From UBA668 sp040081465 (GTDB lineage: Bacteria; Actinomycetota; Acidimicrobiia; Acidimicrobiales; Ilumatobacteraceae), in assembly GCA_040081465.1 (NCBI GenBank), contig JBEBGL010000007.1, positions 1 to 64,000 of the forward strand: 64,000 nt of DNA. The letters run 5' to 3'. Made by a program: the position numbers and the translations under genes. Of this stretch, positions 20,893 to 30,092 are shown in pieces (positions within the stretch are counted from its first letter, which is position 1; each line of letters begins with the position of its first letter). The notes beneath the pieces were generated by a model. The model searched no databases and was not told where the DNA came from. It worked only from the letters and a program-made list of their open reading frames with translations.

Positions 20893-22053
20893 ATGGATCT
20901 GTTCGAGTACCAGGGCAAGCAGTACTTCGCGCGCTTCGATATTCCGGTAAGCCCGGGCAACGTCGCGCTGACGGTCGACGAAGCAGTCGCCGCGGCCGAG
21001 GCCGCCGAGTATCCGGTCGTCGTGAAAGCACAGGTGCAAGTTGGTGGCCGCGGCAAGGCCGGTGGAATCAAGTTGGCTAACAACGCCGACGAGGTGCGAC
21101 TGCACGCCGGCAACATCCTCGGCATGGACATCAAGGGCCATGTGGTGAAGCGGGTTTGGGTCGAGCACGCCAGCGACATCATGAAGGAGTACTACGCCTC
21201 GTACTCGCTCGATCGAGCGGCGAAGAAGCACCTGCTGATGCTCAGCGTTGAGGGCGGCGTCGAGATCGAAGCCGTCGCGGCCAAGAACCCGGATGCGATC
21301 GTGATGCTGCACATCGACCCGGTGGACGGCATCACGCTGGCCGTTGCGCGCGACGCGGCTGTGCGCGCCAAGATCGATGAGGAAGCAATCGACGGTGTCG
21401 CTGCGATGTTGGTGAAGTTGTACGACTGCTTCACGCGCGGCGATTGCGACTTGGCCGAAATCAACCCGTTGATCCTGCGACCAGACGGTGGCGTACATGC
21501 GCTCGATGCCAAAGTGAGCCTCGACGACAACGCTGCGTTTCGTCACCCCGAGTGGGATGAGTTCCGCGCGACTGAAGAGTTGGACTCGCGCGAACAGCTA
21601 GCGCGCTCGCACGGCTTGCAATACATCGGGCTCGACGGCACGGTCGGCATCATCGCCAACGGCGCTGGCCTCGCGATGAGCACACTCGACGTTGTCAACC
21701 AGGTCGGCGGAACCGCGGCCAACTTCCTTGACATCGGTGGTGGCGCGAATGCCGACATGATGGCGGCCGCGCTTGAGGTCATCAACTTCGATCAGAACGT
21801 GAAGAGCATCTTCATCAACATCTTCGGTGGCATCACGCGCGGCGAGGATGTCGCCAACGGGATCGTCGCTGCGATGGGTCGAGTCGATCTGCGGGCACCG
21901 ATCGTCATTCGTCTCGACGGAACAAACGCCGAACAGGGTCGCGAGATTTTGAAGAACGCTGGCATTCCGGAGACCAAGCTGAGATCTGAACCAACGATGC
22001 TGGACGCTGCCCGCGCCGCCGTTGCGCTGAGCAACCAGAAAGGTGCGAACTAA
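20893..22053 (+). CDS. sucC: Succinyl-CoA synthetase beta subunit
   Basis: The ADP/GDP-binding subunit of succinyl-CoA synthetase, 386 residues, normal length. The start MDLFEYQGKQYFARF is typical. The ATP-grasp half includes VVKAQVQVGGRGKAGGI near residues 44-60, and the C-terminal CoA ligase half has IIANGAGLAMSTLD and NIFGGITRGEDVANGI. It begins immediately after the stop of the B12-binding gene, with a purine-rich GAGAGAGAGG about 10 bases before the ATG. sucD follows after 2 bases. Confidence 0.98.
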   Translation: MDLFEYQGKQYFARFDIPVSPGNVALTVDEAVAAAEAAEYPVVVKAQVQVGGRGKAGGIKLANNADEVRLHAGNILGMDIKGHVVKRVWVEHASDIMKEYYASYSLDRAAKKHLLMLSVEGGVEIEAVAAKNPDAIVMLHIDPVDGITLAVARDAAVRAKIDEEAIDGVAAMLVKLYDCFTRGDCDLAEINPLILRPDGGVHALDAKVSLDDNAAFRHPEWDEFRATEELDSREQLARSHGLQYIGLDGTVGIIANGAGLAMSTLDVVNQVGGTAANFLDIGGGANADMMAAALEVINFDQNVKSIFINIFGGITRGEDVANGIVAAMGRVDLRAPIVIRLDGTNAEQGREILKNAGIPETKLRSEPTMLDAARAAVALSNQKGAN

Positions 22054-22055
22054 TC

Positions 22056-22952
22056 ATGGCGATCTTCGTCAACGCCGACACAAAGGTTGTCGTGCAGGGT
22101 CTCACTGGCGGCCAAGGCAAGTACCACGGATTGCGCAACAAGGCATACGGCACGCAAGTAGTCGCAGGCGTGACCCCCGGCAAGGGCGGCACCGACGTCG
22201 AGGGCATCCCGATCTTCGACACGGTCGCGCAAGCTGTTGCGGCAACTGGCGCCACAGCATCGTTCGTCGCGGTTCCACCGAAGGCCGGCAGCGCGGCGAT
22301 CCTCGAGGCTGCGGCCGCCGGCATCGCGTTCATCGTGTGCATCACCGAGGGAATCCCGGCGCAAGACGAAGCGAAAGTGTTCAACACACTCCTGCGCGAT
22401 TACCCCAAGACGCGTTTGCTGGGGCCGAACTGCCCGGGCATCATCAGCCCAGGCAAGTGCAACATCGGCATCACCGCCGGCGAGATCGCTCAGCTACCGA
22501 CCGCCAAGGGACCCAACGTCGGGATCGTTTCGCGCTCGGGCACGCTTACGTATCAGGCGCTCTACGAGTTGAAGCAACGCGGAATCGGCGTCAGCACTTG
22601 CGTCGGTATCGGTGGCGACCCCGTGCCCGGCACCAACTTCATCGACTGCCTGAAAGAGTTCCAGGCAGATCCGGAAACGCACGCGATCATCATGATCGGA
22701 GAGATCGGCGGCTCGGCCGAAGAAGAAGCTGCCGAGTTCATCAAGGCGAACGTCACAAAACCGATGAGCGCGTACATCGCAGGCGTCACCGCACCCGAGG
22801 GTAAGAAGATGGGCCACGCCGGCGCGATCACAAGCGGCGGCAAGGGCACGGCCAAAGGCAAGATGGATGCGCTGCGCGCCGCGGGCGTGAAGGTGGGGCT
22901 CAACCCAACAGAAGCCGGCGACCTGATGGCCGAAATTTTGGCCGACTTGTAG
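22056..22952 (+). CDS. sucD: Succinyl-CoA synthetase alpha subunit
   Basis: A 298-residue CoA-binding subunit that carries the phosphohistidine. The CoA-binding Rossmann part is at the N-terminus (VVVQGLTGGQGKYHGL), followed by GLPxNCPG-type LLGPNCPGIISPGKCNIG. The phosphorylated histidine is His254 in KKMGHAGAI. The length is normal. It is translationally coupled to sucC and is the last gene of the operon; the next gene has its own putative promoter. Confidence 0.98.
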   Translation: MAIFVNADTKVVVQGLTGGQGKYHGLRNKAYGTQVVAGVTPGKGGTDVEGIPIFDTVAQAVAATGATASFVAVPPKAGSAAILEAAAAGIAFIVCITEGIPAQDEAKVFNTLLRDYPKTRLLGPNCPGIISPGKCNIGITAGEIAQLPTAKGPNVGIVSRSGTLTYQALYELKQRGIGVSTCVGIGGDPVPGTNFIDCLKEFQADPETHAIIMIGEIGGSAEEEAAEFIKANVTKPMSAYIAGVTAPEGKKMGHAGAITSGGKGTAKGKMDALRAAGVKVGLNPTEAGDLMAEILADL

Positions 22953-22978
22953 GGGTTGCTCGGCGGTACGGTCGCGCC

Positions 22979-23515
22979 ATGCCGATTGTGCCTGATGACA
23001 AGAACTGGACGTGGGTGCTCGAACGCCCGTGCCCCGACTGCGGTTTTGTCGCCGAAACGTTCGACCCTGCCGATGCTCCCGCACTCATTCGCACGAACGG
23101 TGCGCGGTGGCGCGAACTGCTCGCGCATCCGTCGGTGGCGAAGCGTCCGAACGACGACCAATGGTCGGCGCTCGAATACGGGTGTCACGTTCGCGACGTC
23201 TATCGGCTGTATCTCTACCGACTCGGGTTGATGATGAGTGAGGACGGGCCGCACTTCGCGAACTGGGATCAAGACGCGACCGCGATCGAAGATCGTTACT
23301 CAGAGCAAGACCCGCGAGTCGTTGCCGACGAGGTTGCGGTTGCTGCCGACGAGCTTGCAGCCGCGTTCGACAAAGTGAAACCGACCGACTACGAACGAAC
23401 CGGTTACCGCAGCGACGGCGTCGCGTTCACGATTGACACATTCACCCGCTACCTAATGCATGATCCCGTGCACCATGTGTGGGACGTCGAGCAGGGCTAC
23501 CGCAACGGTGGCTAG
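22979..23515 (+). CDS. DinB-like (DinB_2) protein
   Basis: 178 residues with the four-helix DinB/maleylpyruvate isomerase-type pattern. Candidate metal-binding histidines are in YGCHVRDVYRLY (about residue 69) and in YLMHDPVHHVWDV near the C-terminus. The N-terminus has WVLERPCPDCGF, a CPxCG pair seen in an actinobacterial subgroup. Family members are often thiol-dependent enzymes with unknown substrates. TACGGT lies exactly 6 bases before the ATG, suggesting a leaderless transcript separate from sucCD. Converges with the DUF4916 gene, the stops being adjacent. Confidence 0.75.
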   Translation: MPIVPDDKNWTWVLERPCPDCGFVAETFDPADAPALIRTNGARWRELLAHPSVAKRPNDDQWSALEYGCHVRDVYRLYLYRLGLMMSEDGPHFANWDQDATAIEDRYSEQDPRVVADEVAVAADELAAAFDKVKPTDYERTGYRSDGVAFTIDTFTRYLMHDPVHHVWDVEQGYRNGG

Positions 23516-24052
23516 TTAGGGCAACTGGCCGACGTGCGCGAGCGCTAGCCGGATAAGGCGGTCGTGTCCGCCTGTCATCTCGTTGCGAACCTTCTCGCTG
23601 ATTGCCTCGGCGGGTGTGAACCAACCAAGGTCGAGCGCTTCCTGCGTTGGTTGACAGTCGCCGGCGACCGGCACCACGAACGCGAGGCTGACGGCATGGT
23701 GACGCGGATCCTGGTAACCGCTCATCTCGGCATCGGGGAAGTACTCGACGACTGTGAACGGAGCAACCTCCGGCGGGATTTGCGGTAGCGCCACAGGCCC
23801 GAGGTCTTTCTCGAGGTGTCGCAGCAGGGCGCTGCGAATGCGCTCGCCATACAGCACGCGACCGCTGACGACCATGCGACTGATCGTGCCGTCGGCAGCC
23901 TGACGCAACAGCATGCCGATGTGGGTGACCCGGCCTAGATCGTCGACGCGCACAGGTACGGCATCGACATAGACCAGTGGAACGTTGGCGCGGATGTTCT
24001 GCAGAACATCGTGTGACAGCCAGGCAGTTCGGGTGTCGACTTCTTCGGTCAT
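23516..24052 (-). CDS. DUF4916 / NUDIX-like protein
   Basis: 178 residues resembling the actinobacterial DUF4916 group, which has a NUDIX-type fold. Supporting stretches are IRANVPLVYVDAVPVRVDDLGRV, MVVSGRVLYGERIRSALLRHLEKDLG and HAVSLAFVVPVAGDC followed by LGWFTPAEA. The classic NUDIX box (GX5EX7REUXEEXGU) is degenerate: the region after VVSGRVLYGE keeps helix character but lacks the REXXEE core, so hydrolase activity is uncertain. It overlaps the preceding gene by 4 bases. Confidence 0.75.
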   Translation of the reverse strand: MTEEVDTRTAWLSHDVLQNIRANVPLVYVDAVPVRVDDLGRVTHIGMLLRQAADGTISRMVVSGRVLYGERIRSALLRHLEKDLGPVALPQIPPEVAPFTVVEYFPDAEMSGYQDPRHHAVSLAFVVPVAGDCQPTQEALDLGWFTPAEAISEKVRNEMTGGHDRLIRLALAHVGQLP

Positions 24053-24438
24053 CGGCGGCGGGCTTTCACGTGGGGCTTTGACCGCGGCTGCGGGGGTGCG
24101 TAAACCGAGGTTTGGTCATCCACCGCGACGTCGATTCCATCACTGTCAATGTCGAGCGGTTCTGTCGGGGCGGCGACCACGATAGGTGCTTCCTGTTTGA
24201 CCTTGCGCAAACCAAGTGCTTGGTCAATCCCCAGCATGCCAGCGGCCATGATCGCACCGGCGACACCGTGCTGGCGGCGGGCGGTGGCGACGAGTGTCGG
24301 CTCGATGGTCACGTCGGGTACGCCGTCCACCGGCATGCCTGTAGTGCCGTCTTCAAGTTCGTCGCCAACGTCGACGGTCGGCTTGGTCGGCTCGGTCGGC
24401 TCCACGACTGTGAACGTTACCGTCTTGTTACGCGCCAC
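24049..24438 (-). CDS. Hypothetical protein upstream of DUF4916
   Basis: 129 residues from a GTG at 24438. The same frame is open to 24969, but that extension lies antisense to the Nei-like gene and looks non-coding. The protein is acidic and low-complexity at the start (TVVEPTEPTKPTVDVGDELEDG), has a small hydrophobic centre (HGVAGAIMAAGMLGIDQALGLRKVKQEAPIVV) and a basic tail. I do not recognise it. It overlaps the DUF4916 gene by 4 bases, which supports it being real, and is divergent from the glycosylase gene. An imperfectly placed repeat, ACAAC-N5-GTTGT, lies in the gap (24455-24469). Confidence 0.6.
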   Translation of the reverse strand: MARNKTVTFTVVEPTEPTKPTVDVGDELEDGTTGMPVDGVPDVTIEPTLVATARRQHGVAGAIMAAGMLGIDQALGLRKVKQEAPIVVAAPTEPLDIDSDGIDVAVDDQTSVYAPPQPRSKPHVKARRR

Positions 24439-24489
24439 TACGGGTGGGCATTGCACAACGCGATGTTGTTGAGTGCGTAGTCTCTGCAC

Positions 24490-25389
24490 GTGCCTGACGG
24501 CGATTCGACTCACCGGTCGGGGGCGGCGCTTCGCACCGCTCTCGTCGGTCGCCCGCTTCGTCGATTCGACGCGCCCGGATTGTTCGGGCCGATGCCGACG
24601 ATCGGTCGCTTGATCGAACGGGTTGAGACCGACGGGAAGAACCTCGAGATCGTATGGGACGACGGGATTGTGCTGAAGACGCATCTGCGTCTGAACGGCG
24701 GCTGGCACCTGTATCGAACAGGCGAGCGTTGGCGCAAGCCGAACGAGCAGATGCGAGTCGCGATCGACGTACCCGGCTGGGTGGCTGTGTGTTTCCACGC
24801 GACCGTCGAGACATACCGCGAGTACGACCCGATTCGCCATCCGGGCTTTGGTCGCCTCGCACCCGATTTGTCCACCGCAACCGACGCCGAGCTCGTCGAG
24901 TGTGCTCGGCAATTGTTCGCGTATGCCGACGAAGCGTGCCCGATCGCCGAGGTGTTGCTCGATCAGCACGTCGCGCGTGGCATCGGGAATGTGTATCGCA
25001 GCGAGATCCTTTGGGCGTGCGAGCTCAGCCCGTTCGCAGAGGTCGCCTCACTGACCCTCGACGACTGCACGCAAGTGATTAACGCCGCTACGCGTATGTT
25101 GCGTTCCAATCTCGACCGCGTCTATCGCACCGCGGCGACCGAGATTGTTGGCGGCCTTGCGGTCTACGGTCGCAACGGAACGCGCTGCGCGCGCTGCAGC
25201 GACACGGTTCAGGTTCGTCGCGTCGGACAATTCGAACGATTGCTGTACTTCTGCCCTGGTTGCCAGATCCGCCACCAACCGCTCGTCGAGCCGCCCCTCG
25301 AGCCAGCGATTCGCGAAATGGATCCGCACCCAGCAGCCACGATGTTTAACGCCGACATGCGTCGCCGTCGCGACTCAATCTCCGGCTGA
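24490..25389 (+). CDS. Fpg/Nei family DNA glycosylase, Asp at position 3
   Basis: A 299-residue base-excision glycosylase/AP lyase of the Nei2-like actinobacterial group. The N-terminus reads MPDGDSTHR: Pro2, the catalytic amine, is kept, but the usual Glu3 is Asp. The H2TH motif is GIGNVYRSEILW near residues 162-173. The C-terminal zinc finger CARC...CPGC is complete, with an Arg-containing loop between. No alternative in-frame start exists because TAG (24478-24480) closes the frame upstream. TAGTCT lies 6 bases before the GTG, suggesting a leaderless transcript. Its 3' end overlaps the convergent cyclase gene by 15 bases. Confidence 0.88.
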   Translation: MPDGDSTHRSGAALRTALVGRPLRRFDAPGLFGPMPTIGRLIERVETDGKNLEIVWDDGIVLKTHLRLNGGWHLYRTGERWRKPNEQMRVAIDVPGWVAVCFHATVETYREYDPIRHPGFGRLAPDLSTATDAELVECARQLFAYADEACPIAEVLLDQHVARGIGNVYRSEILWACELSPFAEVASLTLDDCTQVINAATRMLRSNLDRVYRTAATEIVGGLAVYGRNGTRCARCSDTVQVRRVGQFERLLYFCPGCQIRHQPLVEPPLEPAIREMDPHPAATMFNADMRRRRDSISG

Positions 25390-28300
25390 CCCAACCACTG
25401 CCTTCTGTTCGCCTGTTAGAAGCGCGAGCAGTGTCGTCCATCCGTCGCCAAGTGGCGTTCGTTGATCGAACGCAGGATGAGGGTTGCCAGAGATCAATTG
25501 ATACGCGCTAGTCGCTAGCGCCGTGGCGACGACATCGCCTACGGCCATCGCCCCCGCGACTGCAGCTTCGGCTGAGAGCGTCGCATGCGCGAGGTCGCCC
25601 AGTTGTTGATAGGCGCCAGCGGCGGCGAGGTATGCAAACACGTTGTCGAGATAGGTCGCGCCGGTCGCGGTAGCGACAGCATCGGCGTGCTCGATGGCCT
25701 CCGCCGGTAGGCCGGCCACGGTGTGGACGAGTGCGGCGACGGCGCGGGTGAAGGGGTGCGCATGACCGTAGGGAGGCACCGACTCGATCGCGGTCATTGC
25801 ATCTTCAACGCGACCAAGTTGTGCATACGCCAGCGCCAAAACCACTGTCGGCTCATATGCCTCGCCGCCGATCGCAGCAATTTCGGCAAGGGCGCGCTCG
25901 GCAGTCGCTGCAGCGACGGCACCGTTGCCGCGATGCATGGCAGCCCCGGCGACAGCCATTAGTGCGAACGAGCCGCTTTGCGATGACTCGGCAAGCGACA
26001 GCAGCTCCTCTGAGGTGCGTTGCGCTGCAGCGTGCCGGCCGAGCGCTACTTGCGCCCGCACAAGTGGGGCCATCGCCTGACTCAAACCGAACTTGTCGTT
26101 GAGGCGCTTGAAGCGCTGCCGCGCCTTGTCGGCGAAGGTGGCGGCGTCTTCGAGCTTGCCCTGCCACAGCCGCAGGTCGGCGAGCAACGTGTCCATCATG
26201 CCCGCGGCCCACATATCGCCGCGTTGCTCTGCCTCGGTGCCGACGATCGCAGCCAACTCTTCGGCCTGCTGGAACCGGCCCTCGAAGAATTCGACGAAGG
26301 CAAGCAGGCCGAACGCCCAGCCGACACCGTTGCGATCGCCCAAACGCTCGTGAGTCTCAGCGGCGCGCGTCAGCTTTTCGCGAGCAGCGGCAAGATCACC
26401 GGAGAGAAACGCGATCCATGCACGGTGTTGTTCGATGTACGCCAGACCGCGCTCGTCGGCGAGTTCGGTGAACAGGCCATGTGCTTCGCCGAAGTACCAC
26501 TCGGCATCTGTCAACGAGCCGCCGAACATCTCGACGTAACCGCGTATCCGTAGTGCCTGCGCGAGAAGTTCCGGCCGATCTACGCCGCGTAGCAAGTCGA
26601 CCGCTTGGCCGAGTTCGCGGCGGGCATCCTCGATGCGCCCAGCGATCCGGCTGAGCGAGCCTCGCAATCGATGCGCTTCTGCCTCGATCGTTATGTCTTT
26701 CAGTTCGTCGGCGATTGCCTGGATCGTGTCGATGTCGGCGGTCGCCTCGGCGAAGGCCCGTTGCTCGGTGTATGCAGTCGCGCGCACGAGGTGAAGGTGC
26801 GCAAGTTCCGCCGGCGGGGTGGTGCGAGTTCGTGAAAGGTCGAGGGCACGGGTTGCGTGGCGTACGGCCATGCGCAAGCTGCCGCTGTCGAGTGCGCGGT
26901 CTGCGGCGCTGGTCAGCAACTGCAGCGCCTGTTCGGTCACATCGGCAGGTACTCGTTCGACGGCACCAAGTTCTTGCACCAACTCGGCCGCCGACGCGGT
27001 GTGGTGAACGCGATCTTCCAGGCGACCAGACGCGGAACTCATCGCCTTCGCGACGCCGGCATGACGTTGTGCCCGTGCAGCCTTGGTGAGCGTTTGATAG
27101 GCAGCGTCACGAACTGATTCGCTGCAAAACTCCCAACGCCTTCCGTGCACTTCCAACAGACCGAGGTCGTCGAGTTCTGTGACGAGGTCACGATGGAACG
27201 GCTGACCGAGTTCCATCGCGAACCGTTCCAAGTCGTTGATGTTGCCCGACGTGCCGAGCACCGCTGCGTTCTCGAGCAGTTGTCGCTGCGAGGGAGTGAG
27301 CTGGTCGAGACGTGCCGCGATCAGGGTGCGCAACGAGTCTGGAAGCTGTAGCCCACTGCCGCCAGCCTCGGTGAGCGCGACAAGTTCCAAAAGGAAGAGC
27401 GGGTTTCCGCCGCTGCGGTCGTACAGCGCGGTGATCAATTGCTCGTCGCGCGCGGCGTCGCCCAAAAGAGCGCTCGCGAGCTGATCGGTGTCCGAGCGCG
27501 TTAGCGGTTGCAGGCTTAGTGAGATAACGGTGCTGCGCTCGGATCGTGGTGGCCAGACGACTTCGCTGCCAGGGCGCATTGCGGTGATCAGCAAGAACGG
27601 CCGTCGGACCAGCGCGCTCAGCAGGTGCTCGAGAAGGTCGAGTAGCCCCTGATCGGCCCAGTGGACATCGTCGACACTCAGCACCATTACCCCGCGTGCC
27701 GACCGCGCTTCAAGCACGAACGCAACAGCGCGGTGAATTGTGCTGCGTGCGTTGACTGCATCGGCCTTGTCGAGTGGCGACGGGTAGCCCATCAGGTGAA
27801 CAAAGACGTCGACCATTCGCTCGGCGTCGTCGTCGGAGACTGTCGGAAACATTGCCTTTGCGCGATCGAGCGCTGTGCTGCGCATTGTCTCTATCGGGAC
27901 GCCCGAGTCGAGGTCGAGATAGTCGGAGAGTGCGCTTGCTATCGGCCACCACACGTTGGCTTCGCCGTAGGGCACGCAAGCGCCCTCAAGAATCGACACG
28001 TCGCCTCGATCACGCAGTCGTTGGATCACTTCATCGACGAGCCGACTCTTGCCGACGCCGTTGTCGCCGCTTATGTGCAGCAGCACACTGCGACTGCTGC
28101 GCGTGACCAGTTCGAGCGCTGCATCGGCCATGGCTAGCTCGGAATGTCGGCCGACGATGCCGACATCGCGGCGCCGACGCCGACCGGGCGGCGCGGTGGC
28201 CTCGAGCGCCAGCCACGCCGTCATTGACTGTTCGCGACCACGAGGTTGCACGTCGCCGAAAGGCTCGTAGCTGAAGGTGTGTGAGGTGAGCGCGTACGTC

Positions 28301-28854
28301 GACTCGCCCACGAGAACGCCGCCAGCTGGCGCAGTCGTTTGCAGTCGCGAAGCGGTGTTAACGACGTCGCCCATCGCGGTGTAGTCGCTGCCTGCCAGCG
28401 TTCCGACCAATACCTCGCCGGAATTGATTCCGACGCGCATGCGGATGTTTTCACTGCCCACGAGGTGACTGGTAGCGACGAATTGCGCGAGCACCTCCTG
28501 CATTCGGAGGGCTGCGCGAACGGCACGTTCAGGGTCGTCTTCATGCGCGACCGGCGCGCCGAACAACGCCAAGATGCCGTCGCCGAGAATCTTGTCGACG
28601 CGACCCCCGAAGCCGACCACGACCTCGACCAGTCGCTCGAAGCACTGATCGATCAACCGCTTTACCTGCTCGGGATCCATGTGCTCGGTGAGGCCGGTGA
28701 AGCCCACCAGATCGGTGAAGAGCACCGTGACGATGCGCCGTTCCTCGGGCTGTCCGAGCGCGACGGAGTGGCCGCACGACGAGCAAAATCGTGCGCCAGC
28801 AGGCACCGCAGCGCCACACGACGTGCACTGAATCACCCCGCGAGCGTACGGCAC
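25375..28854 (-). CDS. Class III adenylate/guanylate cyclase with AAA ATPase and TPR repeats
   Basis: A 1159-residue signalling protein. Residues 10-28 are a CxxC...CxxC zinc ribbon. A cyclase domain spans about 38-215 with both metal aspartates (Asp48 in FTDLVGF, Asp92 in LGDGIL) and the MGDVVNTASRL segment with the catalytic Asn and Arg. An ATPase follows (Walker A GDNGVGKS, Walker B VMVLSVDDVHWAD). The second half is helical repeats of TPR type with many Ala-rich pairs. This layout is common in Actinobacteria, where it links cyclic nucleotide synthesis to an unknown input. A GTG at 28836, just before the zinc ribbon, is an alternative start. Confidence 0.92.
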   Translation of the reverse strand: MPYARGVIQCTSCGAAVPAGARFCSSCGHSVALGQPEERRIVTVLFTDLVGFTGLTEHMDPEQVKRLIDQCFERLVEVVVGFGGRVDKILGDGILALFGAPVAHEDDPERAVRAALRMQEVLAQFVATSHLVGSENIRMRVGINSGEVLVGTLAGSDYTAMGDVVNTASRLQTTAPAGGVLVGESTYALTSHTFSYEPFGDVQPRGREQSMTAWLALEATAPPGRRRRRDVGIVGRHSELAMADAALELVTRSSRSVLLHISGDNGVGKSRLVDEVIQRLRDRGDVSILEGACVPYGEANVWWPIASALSDYLDLDSGVPIETMRSTALDRAKAMFPTVSDDDAERMVDVFVHLMGYPSPLDKADAVNARSTIHRAVAFVLEARSARGVMVLSVDDVHWADQGLLDLLEHLLSALVRRPFLLITAMRPGSEVVWPPRSERSTVISLSLQPLTRSDTDQLASALLGDAARDEQLITALYDRSGGNPLFLLELVALTEAGGSGLQLPDSLRTLIAARLDQLTPSQRQLLENAAVLGTSGNINDLERFAMELGQPFHRDLVTELDDLGLLEVHGRRWEFCSESVRDAAYQTLTKAARAQRHAGVAKAMSSASGRLEDRVHHTASAAELVQELGAVERVPADVTEQALQLLTSAADRALDSGSLRMAVRHATRALDLSRTRTTPPAELAHLHLVRATAYTEQRAFAEATADIDTIQAIADELKDITIEAEAHRLRGSLSRIAGRIEDARRELGQAVDLLRGVDRPELLAQALRIRGYVEMFGGSLTDAEWYFGEAHGLFTELADERGLAYIEQHRAWIAFLSGDLAAAREKLTRAAETHERLGDRNGVGWAFGLLAFVEFFEGRFQQAEELAAIVGTEAEQRGDMWAAGMMDTLLADLRLWQGKLEDAATFADKARQRFKRLNDKFGLSQAMAPLVRAQVALGRHAAAQRTSEELLSLAESSQSGSFALMAVAGAAMHRGNGAVAAATAERALAEIAAIGGEAYEPTVVLALAYAQLGRVEDAMTAIESVPPYGHAHPFTRAVAALVHTVAGLPAEAIEHADAVATATGATYLDNVFAYLAAAGAYQQLGDLAHATLSAEAAVAGAMAVGDVVATALATSAYQLISGNPHPAFDQRTPLGDGWTTLLALLTGEQKAVVGSAGD

Positions 28855-28907
28855 ATCAGCCCTCAGGCGGACGCTGGATTACGGCATCACCGTTATCGTG
28901 GCCAACG

Positions 28908-30092
28908 ATGACCATTCGGCATCCAATTCGGTGGATTCGTGAACATCCGCGCGCCGCCGACGCGATGCTCGCCGCGATCTTGGGTGTGATCGGGGTGGTC
29001 TTCCATCTGACGGTGCACCAGTACGACTCCGAAGTCGTCGAACCGAGTGTTGCCGGTGCGTTGCTGGCGTTGGGCGCCACCCTGCCGATCGCCTGGCGAC
29101 GGTCACACCCAGCGCCCGTGTTGTTGGTCGTCACTCTTTGCCAGATGGTGATGGAGGCGATGTCGATGGGCGGGCCGGGGTGGTCGGGCGTGCTCATCGG
29201 CGCCTACTCGCTTGGCGTACACCGCAGCGGCCCCACACTGTGGCGGCTGAGCGGCATCGCCTGCGTGTTGATCACGGCGTTCATCGTCGTCGGCGTTGTG
29301 CACGGTGAGGCGCCGTGGCAAGCGCTCGTCTCGACTCCGATCGTGGTGGGTAGCGCAATCGTCCTCGGCGACAACATGCGTCGGCGGCGTGAACGAGCAG
29401 CCGAACTAGTTGAGCGCGCTGAACGCGCAGAACGCGAGCGCGAACTGCTGGCGCATCAGCACGTGTACGACGAACGCACTCGTATTGCCCGCGAGCTGCA
29501 CGACGTTGTGGCACACAGCGTCAGCCTGATGGTTATCCAGACTGCCGCCGCGCGTAAACGCCTCGCGATCGACCCGGTCGAGTCGGATGCTGCGCTGATG
29601 AACGTCGAAGAGGTCGGTCGCACCGCGATGAACGAACTCCGCCGAATTCTCGGCGTGTTGCGTGACGAAGGCGGCGAGCTTGCGCGAGTACCACAGCCGG
29701 GGCTGGCCGCGATCGATCAGTTGGCTGCGACGGCTACCGATCTTCCGGTGGTGTTGAGCCGCGCTGGCCAACTCGACGACGTGCCCGCCGGTATCGAACT
29801 GAGCGCCTACCGAATTGTGCAAGAGGCACTGACCAACATCAGGCGGCACGCCGGAGTCGTGAAGCGCGTCGACGTTTCGATCGTTCGGTCCAACGGTTCG
29901 CTCAGCGTGGAAGTCGCGGACGACGGCCGTGGTGCGGCCGCCCACTTCGGCGTCGCGCACTCTGGGTTCGGCTTGCTTGGTATGCGCGAGCGAGTGGCCG
30001 CCTACGAAGGTGCCCTGATCGCAGGCCCGCGTACTGGTGGCGGCTGGCGTGTGCTGGCGACGTTCCCAGTCGCGCAAGTGACGGCATCATGA
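28908..30092 (+). CDS. Sensor histidine kinase, NarL/DesK type (HisKA_3)
   Basis: 394 residues from ATG 28908; the frame extends upstream but overlaps the divergent cyclase gene. The N-terminal half has about five to six hydrophobic helices and little outside domain, so the signal is probably sensed within the membrane. A coiled-coil linker rich in Glu/Arg (ERAAELVERAERAERERELL) leads to the HisKA_3 box RIARELHDVVAHSV with phosphoacceptor His198. The HATPase part has EALTNIRRHA and DDGRG and GFGLLGMRERV. It overlaps the response regulator by 4 bases. TATCGT lies 8 bases upstream of the ATG. Confidence 0.93.
   Translation: MTIRHPIRWIREHPRAADAMLAAILGVIGVVFHLTVHQYDSEVVEPSVAGALLALGATLPIAWRRSHPAPVLLVVTLCQMVMEAMSMGGPGWSGVLIGAYSLGVHRSGPTLWRLSGIACVLITAFIVVGVVHGEAPWQALVSTPIVVGSAIVLGDNMRRRRERAAELVERAERAERERELLAHQHVYDERTRIARELHDVVAHSVSLMVIQTAAARKRLAIDPVESDAALMNVEEVGRTAMNELRRILGVLRDEGGELARVPQPGLAAIDQLAATATDLPVVLSRAGQLDDVPAGIELSAYRIVQEALTNIRRHAGVVKRVDVSIVRSNGSLSVEVADDGRGAAAHFGVAHSGFGLLGMRERVAAYEGALIAGPRTGGGWRVLATFPVAQVTAS

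Noticed and set aside
23516..24052. Classical NUDIX hydrolase
   Set aside because: The REXXEE core of the NUDIX box is degenerate, so only the DUF4916/NUDIX-like fold is called.
24439..24969. N-terminal extension of the minus-strand gene at 24049
   Set aside because: It is antisense to the clear Nei-like gene and Arg/Ser-rich. Only the part from GTG 24438 downstream looks coding.
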